In this document: piece after piece, positions 59,411 through 64,000 of the stretch
Layout: each line of letters begins with the position of its first letter
Position numbering within the stretch: the first letter of the stretch is position 1
Source of the DNA: a virus
DNA length: 64,000 bases
Direction: 5' to 3' (one strand)
IMG/VR virus record: IMGVR_UViG_3300021368_000004
Location: 22,747-86,746 of that record
Translations under genes and position numbers: made by a program
The notes under the pieces: generated by a model
The model's input: only the letters and a program-made list of their open reading frames with translations
The model's database searches: none
What the model was told of the DNA's origin: nothing

Positions 59411-60640
59411 TTAGTTCCGTCCCGGTTTATCCCATCCCTTTAATATATTGGGTGAAAAGTTGTTGTATGAAAATTCCATACGGTCAACGAGTTTCACTGC
59501 ATCACCACCAAGTTTATCAATAGCAACAAAGCCTTCGGCACCTGTTACTTTGAATCCATTCTTTGTCTTCACAAAAGATTTAACTTTCTGTAATGTATTA
59601 AGCTTATTTATAAGTTTTAATTTCGCTACTACAATTAATTTTTGCAGTTCGAACATTTTTATTAGATTTGCCTTGTTTTGTGGCGAAAAGAACGACAGCA
59701 TCTGCTGCTTAGCATCTCTTTGAGACTGCTTGCCCTTCTCTGATTTGCGTTTAGCTTCTTCTTTACCATACTTGAGGCCAATCCATTTGATCAGCATGTC
59801 AGTATGACGTCTTGTATTTTGTACTACCTGTCCTTTACGAACATATTTATTGTTAAATTGTTCTATCATCTGTGCAAGTTTTTGGTTGCCCTGCAGTTCT
59901 CGCAGTGTCGAACCTGCAATCTGATTGAATAATTTACCAGCTTGTGACAATGATTTGTTTACATCGTCAGTTTCTTTCTTAGTCATCAAAAGATTGGTAT
60001 GATCTCGCAACATTGCGTCTTGAGACCATACCGCTTTTGACTTTTTCATTCCTCTAACGTTGACACCGTAACTGGCTCTGAGGGAATCGAAACTATTTCC
60101 ACTATATGACGTGTGCCAGACGATCCCAATGGTAGCGCGTGTGATATCACGAGCAGCATCGTTATCAGCAGGAACAGCATAAACAATGGTGTTTGGATGA
60201 AACGTGACATATTTATTTCCTTTTATGGTTTCTTTCTTTACATCACCAGGGCCAAACAAGAAGTCGCCTTGAACAATCCCTTTAATTCCAAGTTTGGGCA
60301 ATTCACGTAAAGCAGACTTAAGCTTAATAGCAAGGTCGCCACTAGTATCACTATCAACATCAGCAGCGGTCTTATAAATTTTGGGGTTCTTATTGAAGAT
60401 CCCTTTTTTCGCAACGAAGAATACTCCGTCCGAAGGATCAGTACCAGCAAAAATAGCAGGGGCACCATCCCACTTAACAGATACGTTACCATCTTGCTCA
60501 CCTTTCAACATATCGCGTAAAGATCGTAATGCATTAATTGCTTGTCGAGTACCCTCAACTCCACCATAGAGAATCTTATCCTCTATGTGTGTCATGTGAG
60601 TATTCTTTTGCTCGGTTAATGTTTCTTTAAACGATATCAT
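59411..60640 (-). CDS. DUF6267 protein with a ligase-type KxDG motif
   Basis: 409 residues. N-terminus MISFKETLTEQKNTHM is capsid-targeting-like. VKWDGAPAIF (K56-W-D-G59) matches motif I of covalent nucleotidyltransferases (DNA/RNA ligases, mRNA capping enzymes); DGVFFVAKKG (71-80) resembles motif III, and IVQGDFLF (122-129) motif IV. Family is DUF6267 in marine T4-like phages, with no known activity. The C-terminal half is helical and basic. First gene of the block, with its own TGTACA promoter and AGGG ribosome-binding site. Confidence 0.65.
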   Translation of the reverse strand: MISFKETLTEQKNTHMTHIEDKILYGGVEGTRQAINALRSLRDMLKGEQDGNVSVKWDGAPAIFAGTDPSDGVFFVAKKGIFNKNPKIYKTAADVDSDTSGDLAIKLKSALRELPKLGIKGIVQGDFLFGPGDVKKETIKGNKYVTFHPNTIVYAVPADNDAARDITRATIGIVWHTSYSGNSFDSLRASYGVNVRGMKKSKAVWSQDAMLRDHTNLLMTKKETDDVNKSLSQAGKLFNQIAGSTLRELQGNQKLAQMIEQFNNKYVRKGQVVQNTRRHTDMLIKWIGLKYGKEEAKRKSEKGKQSQRDAKQQMLSFFSPQNKANLIKMFELQKLIVVAKLKLINKLNTLQKVKSFVKTKNGFKVTGAEGFVAIDKLGGDAVKLVDRMEFSYNNFSPNILKGWDKPGRN

Positions 60641-60668
60641 CTTATTTCCCTGAATGTCGTACCGGTAT

Positions 60669-60697
60669 ATTATACCACGTTCTGTATTAATTGTACA
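60669..60697 (-). promoter_or_regulatory. TGTACA-class promoter with extended -10
   Basis: On the minus strand: TGTACA (60697-60692), 17 bases, TGG-TATAAT (60674-60669). It drives the ligase-like and nucleotidylyltransferase-like gene block. Confidence 0.75.
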
Positions 60698-60699
60698 CC

Positions 60700-60921
60700 T
60701 TAATGATTATCCCAATAAGATTTACTTATCTCACCACGGTTTGCATCATTTGCATCACCTGTTTTACGCACTTGTACATAAACAGACGTTGCGCCTATTG
60801 TACGAACACCATTAGATGATAATGCCCATAGTTTTCTTTGCTGTGGTAAACCTGCACCAGGATCTGCTGGTGCATTCTGATATTCCCATCCACTCAGATT
60901 AGGTATAGCTACCCATGCCAT
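60700..60921 (-). CDS. Small virion-type protein (73 residues), unknown
   Basis: MAWVAIPNLSGWEYQNAPAD with a GGAG ribosome-binding site; the N-terminal WVAIPN.. and ..P.DPGAG block is seen in short structural proteins of marine phages. Beta-rich. Overlaps the nuclease gene stop (TAATG). Confidence 0.6.
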   Translation of the reverse strand: MAWVAIPNLSGWEYQNAPADPGAGLPQQRKLWALSSNGVRTIGATSVYVQVRKTGDANDANRGEISKSYWDNH

Positions 60922-61418
60922 TAGTCTGGTTCTCCCATTAATATGTCATATTCATTCTGATCTACAACACCTTCGCGCAATAGCTTTTCACGATTTGCCA
61001 TATGCTTCATTTGAATCTCTTCTTTTGATCCACCGAAGTAAGCCACTGCATGGCCTTCTTCAATCATAATACTTGTTAAGCGTCTTATTTCATATGAATT
61101 GTCTTTGTTTTTATATTCTATATCGAAATCGCCAAGGATACGGCCGAACTTGCCTTTCATATCCTCACCTTTTTTATTTTCTTCTGTAATAAGCTTTACA
61201 TGTTCGCTTTTAAATAGTTCTTTGACTCTTGCCTTTGCAGCTTCGCCAAATAGATCTTCTATTTTATCTCTTGTTCGTGACTCGGGTGTGTCAATACCCA
61301 TGATACGCACTCTTTCATCATGTAACCATATACCAAATCCTAAATCAATATCAACATCTACCGTATCACCGTCAACGACCTTAATTAATTTTACGTCGTA
61401 TTTGTTTTCGGTTGTCAT
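60921..61418 (-). CDS. Thermonuclease-like (SNase) protein
   Basis: 165 residues. KVVDGDTVDVDIDLGFGIWL, then ERVRIMGIDTPESRTRDK and KGKFGRILGDF, match the staphylococcal nuclease fold and its catalytic Arg/Glu/Arg set (E in TPES, R in GRILG). Cuts DNA and RNA with calcium. No signal peptide is seen. AGGAAAAA ribosome-binding site. Confidence 0.85.
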   Translation of the reverse strand: MTTENKYDVKLIKVVDGDTVDVDIDLGFGIWLHDERVRIMGIDTPESRTRDKIEDLFGEAAKARVKELFKSEHVKLITEENKKGEDMKGKFGRILGDFDIEYKNKDNSYEIRRLTSIMIEEGHAVAYFGGSKEEIQMKHMANREKLLREGVVDQNEYDILMGEPD

Positions 61419-61423
61419 TTTTC

Positions 61424-62488
61424 CTACCTGTATTTAAAATCACACATGAGTCGAGAAGGATAACCATCTTTACCTTGTGTATCTCTGAGATTTAATTTAA
61501 AAATATATGTCGGAGATGCCATCTCAATGTCGATACGTTTACCTTTACCGCCTTTACCACCATAATAAATCTTTGGTGCCCCAACTTGAGCAGCCTTCTT
61601 CATAGCTGCTTTACTCATTTCTTTTGATAGTATCCTACCAGTTAGTTTGTGTATAATATGATAATTAAAACCAATACCAGACTGCAATAAGTGTTGCAGT
61701 GCTCTGCGATCGTAACGTGGTCTATTGTCTACTGAACCTTTATGTTCGCCATTAAAGACTTCACAAAATTTCATTTCATCAATACCAAACATTTTTAATA
61801 ATTTTTTACCATCACGATTTCTAATATTAGAATTTTGAATATCATTTTTAGTTAATATTGTTTTTACGCCTACATTAAAGAATGTAGTTGTTCCACCAAG
61901 CTTAAGTGAAAGAAATACTTTTTTCTTACCTGGTTCTAAGTTTAATGTAATATCTGTAACAGATGCGCCTACATCAAATCCACTACCTTTTGGATTAGTC
62001 AATTGTATTCTAGGCGAAAAAACTAATGGTCTACGTGTATTTTCTCCACCTACTACATCTACTGTCAAATCTTTATAGTTTGATATATCGTACGTGTCAT
62101 TTAAATGCTTAATAGCATTTAACATATTTTTATCATTTACATCTTCACCTGACCACCATGCTCGCATTGCATCAGCAAATTGTGGTTCAAATAAATTACC
62201 TCGGTTATTTGCACCACGATTACCTGACGATCCATTACCAAATTTCATTTTAAGTGTAGATACACCAGCTTTTGATTTAATTTCAGTAATAGACATATCA
62301 TCTTGTATTGTTCTAGATATGTTTACATCTCTAGGTTTCTTTAAATCAAAGTTTATAGGTGTCTTATCACGTCTTTTTAATAGTGATAATAGATTCTTTG
62401 CATCGCTAATTGCTTCGGCAGAAAATCCTGCTTTTGACAATGTAGTTTCGATTTCAGGTAAATCTTTAGGAAAAAAGGTATATGCCAT
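61424..62488 (-). CDS. Probable restriction-endonuclease-like protein, unknown
   Basis: 354 residues. ANNRGNLFEPQFADAMRAWW is followed by KKKVFLSLKLGGTTTFFNVG, a pattern (glutamate-containing helix, then a strand with S-L-K) often seen in PD-(D/E)XK-like nucleases, although the motif is not canonical. RGRA..RPRYDRRALQHLL near 260 is basic. Conserved in marine T4-like phages. A late octamer lies 22 bases upstream. Confidence 0.55.
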   Translation of the reverse strand: MAYTFFPKDLPEIETTLSKAGFSAEAISDAKNLLSLLKRRDKTPINFDLKKPRDVNISRTIQDDMSITEIKSKAGVSTLKMKFGNGSSGNRGANNRGNLFEPQFADAMRAWWSGEDVNDKNMLNAIKHLNDTYDISNYKDLTVDVVGGENTRRPLVFSPRIQLTNPKGSGFDVGASVTDITLNLEPGKKKVFLSLKLGGTTTFFNVGVKTILTKNDIQNSNIRNRDGKKLLKMFGIDEMKFCEVFNGEHKGSVDNRPRYDRRALQHLLQSGIGFNYHIIHKLTGRILSKEMSKAAMKKAAQVGAPKIYYGGKGGKGKRIDIEMASPTYIFKLNLRDTQGKDGYPSRLMCDFKYR

Positions 62489-62509
62489 CTTACTCTCAAT
62501 GTTTTACTC

Positions 62510-62517
62510 TATTTATA
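62510..62517 (-). promoter_or_regulatory. Late promoter (TATAAATA), next to the tRNA gene
   Basis: Exact octamer on the minus strand, between the 3' end of tRNA-Pro and the gene at 62488. Predicted leader is about 16 bases. Confidence 0.6.
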
Positions 62518-62526
62518 TATTTTTTT

Positions 62527-62603
62527 TGGTCAGGGTGGTAGGATTCGAACCTACGATCTCTCGGATCCAAACCGAGCACTTTACCAGACTAAGCTACACC
62601 CTG
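62527..62603 (-). tRNA. tRNA-Pro (anticodon TGG)
   Basis: 77 bases with encoded CCA. Acceptor arms CAGGGTG / CACCCTG pair fully; anticodon stem CTCGG / CCGAG encloses TTTGGAT (anticodon TGG); T arm GTAGG-TTCGAAT-CCTAC; D stem closes with one G-T pair. Discriminator base A. Confidence 0.9.
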
Positions 62604-62607
62604 TCAT

Positions 62608-62632
62608 AAAAAAAAGGCGGCACAAGGCCGCC
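62608..62632 (-). terminator. Intrinsic terminator
   Basis: On the minus strand GGCGGC...GCCGCC (6 bp, 5-base loop) followed by eight T residues. It ends the operon of the genes at 62660 and 62917, directly before the tRNA. Confidence 0.75.
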
Positions 62633-62659
62633 GAGTTTGGGAGGGAGGAAAAATCCGTC

Positions 62660-62917
62660 TCAGCGACGGTAGATGTACGCATCTACCTTTGATGCATACT
62701 TAAGCGGGAGTTCATTACGATATTTGTAAACGCCTTGACGATGTCCTCGTCCATGAGCTTTAACATAATATCGATAATCATATCCCATATTCTTTAAATC
62801 TTTATTTAGGTTTGAAACCATACGACGAATGGATTCAAGCTCAGTTTGATCTTGATCATCCATTCCGAATGTACCTACGTACGAATCGCTACGTAGTTTT
62901 GTTTTATCATAATACAT
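62660..62917 (-). CDS. Small hypothetical protein (85 residues)
   Basis: SIRRMVSNLNKDLKNMGYDY and RYYVKAHGRGHRQGVYKYRN; basic, Tyr-rich. Its ATG overlaps the stop of the upstream gene. Unknown. Confidence 0.55.
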   Translation of the reverse strand: MYYDKTKLRSDSYVGTFGMDDQDQTELESIRRMVSNLNKDLKNMGYDYRYYVKAHGRGHRQGVYKYRNELPLKYASKVDAYIYRR

Positions 62918-63324
62918 TATTCATACTCCCATTCTTTAAATGTAACGATGTTACAGATTTCCTTGACAACAGTTCTGCCAAGTTCCGTGAATAAAAATCC
63001 ACGATTGTAAACCCAATGCTCGACGCATTGCTCATGAGAAAACTCATCTTGCTGAGTCATCCAACGAAGAGCATCTTCACGTGTCTTTGCACCTAGAAGA
63101 TGATAGTACTCAACTTCTTTGTTGAAGTCAGCAATAGCTTTCTTCTCAGCCGCAGCTTCTGCAGCCATGACTTCATCACAAGCCTTAGAGATGCGGTCAG
63201 CTTCTCTTTCGAGTTCAGCCATTGACATTGAATCAAAGTCATAATGACGACCTTTGACACCGAACGCAGTCTTGTGTGCGTCGTAAATAAAGTCACATAA
63301 ATCTTGTCTATTCATTTTTTCCAT
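62917..63324 (-). CDS. Hypothetical helical protein (135 residues)
   Basis: GAGGGA lies 5 bases before the ATG. RQDLCDFIYDAHKTAFGVKG and an Ala/Glu-rich helix (DEVMAAEAAAEKKAIADFNK). No known family. First gene after a TGTACA promoter. Confidence 0.55.
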   Translation of the reverse strand: MEKMNRQDLCDFIYDAHKTAFGVKGRHYDFDSMSMAELEREADRISKACDEVMAAEAAAEKKAIADFNKEVEYYHLLGAKTREDALRWMTQQDEFSHEQCVEHWVYNRGFLFTELGRTVVKEICNIVTFKEWEYE

Positions 63325-63348
63325 AATATTCCCTCATTTGATAAGTAT

Positions 63349-63377
63349 ATACTAACATAAAAAGGGGTGCTTGTACA
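63349..63377 (-). promoter_or_regulatory. TGTACA-class promoter overlapping a terminator
   Basis: On the minus strand: TGTACA (63377-63372), 17 bases, TAGTAT (63354-63349). The -35 element lies in the loop and right arm of the hairpin at 63359-63386. Confidence 0.6.
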
Positions 63378-63386
63378 CCCCTTTTT
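63359..63386. terminator. Intrinsic terminator hairpin
   Basis: AAAAGGGGTG-CTTGTA-CACCCCTTTT: a 10-bp stem with A/T ends, giving a T-tail on either strand. It lies after pstS (stop at 63415) on the minus strand. Confidence 0.75.
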
Positions 63387-63414
63387 TCACTTTTTTTACA
63401 TTTTATTAAAAGTG

Positions 63415-64000
63415 TTACATATTTGATACAGCTTCTTGAGTTGTCTCAAGCTCTGGATCTGCTACTAAACCATAATCTGCTAAAGGACCATCAGGACCTG
63501 CAATATCATCTGATACGAAAAATTCAATATATTCTTTCATACCTGGAACAGATTCTATATGAGCATGCTTTACATAGAATTGTAATGGACGAGAAACTGG
63601 ATATTCACCAGTTGCAATCGATTCTGTAGTTGGATATACGCCATTAATATTTGCAGCATATAATTTATCAGTGTTATTTACTAGGAAACTTAATCCAAAT
63701 ACACCAACGCCTTCAACATTAGCATCTAAGCTTGCTAGTGTTTCAGTATAATCTCCATCGATATCTACTGATGCACCGTCTGTTCGTACTTTATAACAAC
63801 CTTTTTTACCTAATGTTTCATATTCGCCAGCTGCTTTACAACCAACTCCCATTACTTTCTTTTCAAATACTTCACGTGTACCGTGTTTAGTACCTGGAAT
63901 GAATGCTTTGATTTTTACATCTGGTAGAGAAGGATCTACATCAGACCATGTTTTTGCAGTTGAACCTTTCTTTAACGCTTGAAAGATTTGTAGTGGTGTT
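63415..64000 (-). CDS. pstS: Phosphate-binding protein PstS (C-terminal part, runs off the edge)
   Basis: At least 194 residues from the window edge. IKAFIPGTKHGTREVFEKKV, then VYPTTESIATGEYPVSRPLQ and FYVKHAHIESVPGMKEYIEF, match the C-terminal lobe of phosphate ABC transporter substrate-binding proteins. In hosts PstS captures phosphate in the periplasm. Phage copies are known as metabolic genes in marine T4-like phages. The N-terminus is outside the window. Frame continues through 63853-64000 with no stop, so a start at 63852 would be false. Confidence 0.85.
   Translation of the reverse strand, partial: TPLQIFQALKKGSTAKTWSDVDPSLPDVKIKAFIPGTKHGTREVFEKKVMGVGCKAAGEYETLGKKGCYKVRTDGASVDIDGDYTETLASLDANVEGVGVFGLSFLVNNTDKLYAANINGVYPTTESIATGEYPVSRPLQFYVKHAHIESVPGMKEYIEFFVSDDIAGPDGPLADYGLVADPELETTQEAVSNM

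Noticed and set aside
63700-63852. pstS start at 63852
   Set aside because: The frame is open to the window edge and residues before it match PstS, so the ATG is internal.
1-64000. Integrase, transposase or attachment site
   Set aside because: No such gene or flanking repeat was recognised; the gene set is that of a lytic T4-like phage.

Overview
The window looks like a 64-kb piece of a T4-like marine myovirus genome (AT-rich, tightly packed, host unidentified). The evidence is a set of T4-type baseplate and head proteins (gp4, gp5, gp6, gp8, gp25, gp26, gp27, gp48, gp51, gp53), gp32, gp33, T4-type RNase H, NrdA/NrdB and PhoH. A phosphate-binding protein (PstS) runs off the right edge. The mix resembles cyanophages and other marine T4-like phages, but no photosynthesis gene is present, so the host cannot be named. 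Nearly all genes lie on the minus strand; one six-gene block (22.9-27.2 kb) is on the plus strand.

Layout. 0-2.6 kb: a small surface-chemistry cassette (dioxygenase-like, methyltransferase-like, glycosyltransferase, sulfotransferase-like). 2.6-13.1 kb: tail-fibre and peripheral baseplate proteins, including one of 1673 residues. 13.1-27.2 kb: baseplate wedge, hub and spike, then the plus-strand block gp4 - unknown - tail-tube-like - gp26 - gp51 - tape-measure-like. The T4 gp5 equivalent is spread over three overlapping genes with two different wall-hydrolase folds. 27.2-32.2 kb: gp32, gp33 and many small early-type genes. 32.2-38.3 kb: a run of exported or membrane proteins, most with signal peptides. 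38.4-43.4 kb: a ligase-like small protein, then a glycosyltransferase/methyltransferase cluster. 43.4-49.8 kb: EF-hand membrane protein, PD-(D/E)XK nuclease, PhoH, RNase H and small genes. 49.8-52.6 kb: class I ribonucleotide reductase. 52.7-53.5 kb: an overlapping spanin-like pair. 53.5-60.6 kb: lysine-rich proteins, five of which share an N-terminus resembling the T4 capsid-targeting sequence. 60.7-64 kb: thermonuclease-like protein, a nuclease-like protein, tRNA-Pro(TGG), small genes and pstS.

Control. Two promoter classes are visible. Late promoters carry the octamer TATAAATA a short distance upstream of structural or late genes; two of them face each other between gp48 and gp4. A second class, found ten times, has TGTACA (or a one-base variant), exactly 17 bases, then a TANNNT -10 box; it precedes gp32, nrdB and several small-gene operons. 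Several of these promoters sit just downstream of TGTNACA inverted repeats or of terminator-like hairpins. Genes are tightly coupled, with many ATGA or TAATG stop/start overlaps.

The most interesting candidates are: (1) the block of capsid-targeted proteins, which includes a nucleotidylyltransferase fold and a protein with a ligase-type KxDG motif; (2) the late exported-protein cassette; (3) the three-gene spike with lysozyme and amidase; and (4) the TGTACA promoter family. Six short genes below the usual size cutoff were also recovered, among them a GTG-initiated zinc-ribbon protein next to nrdA.
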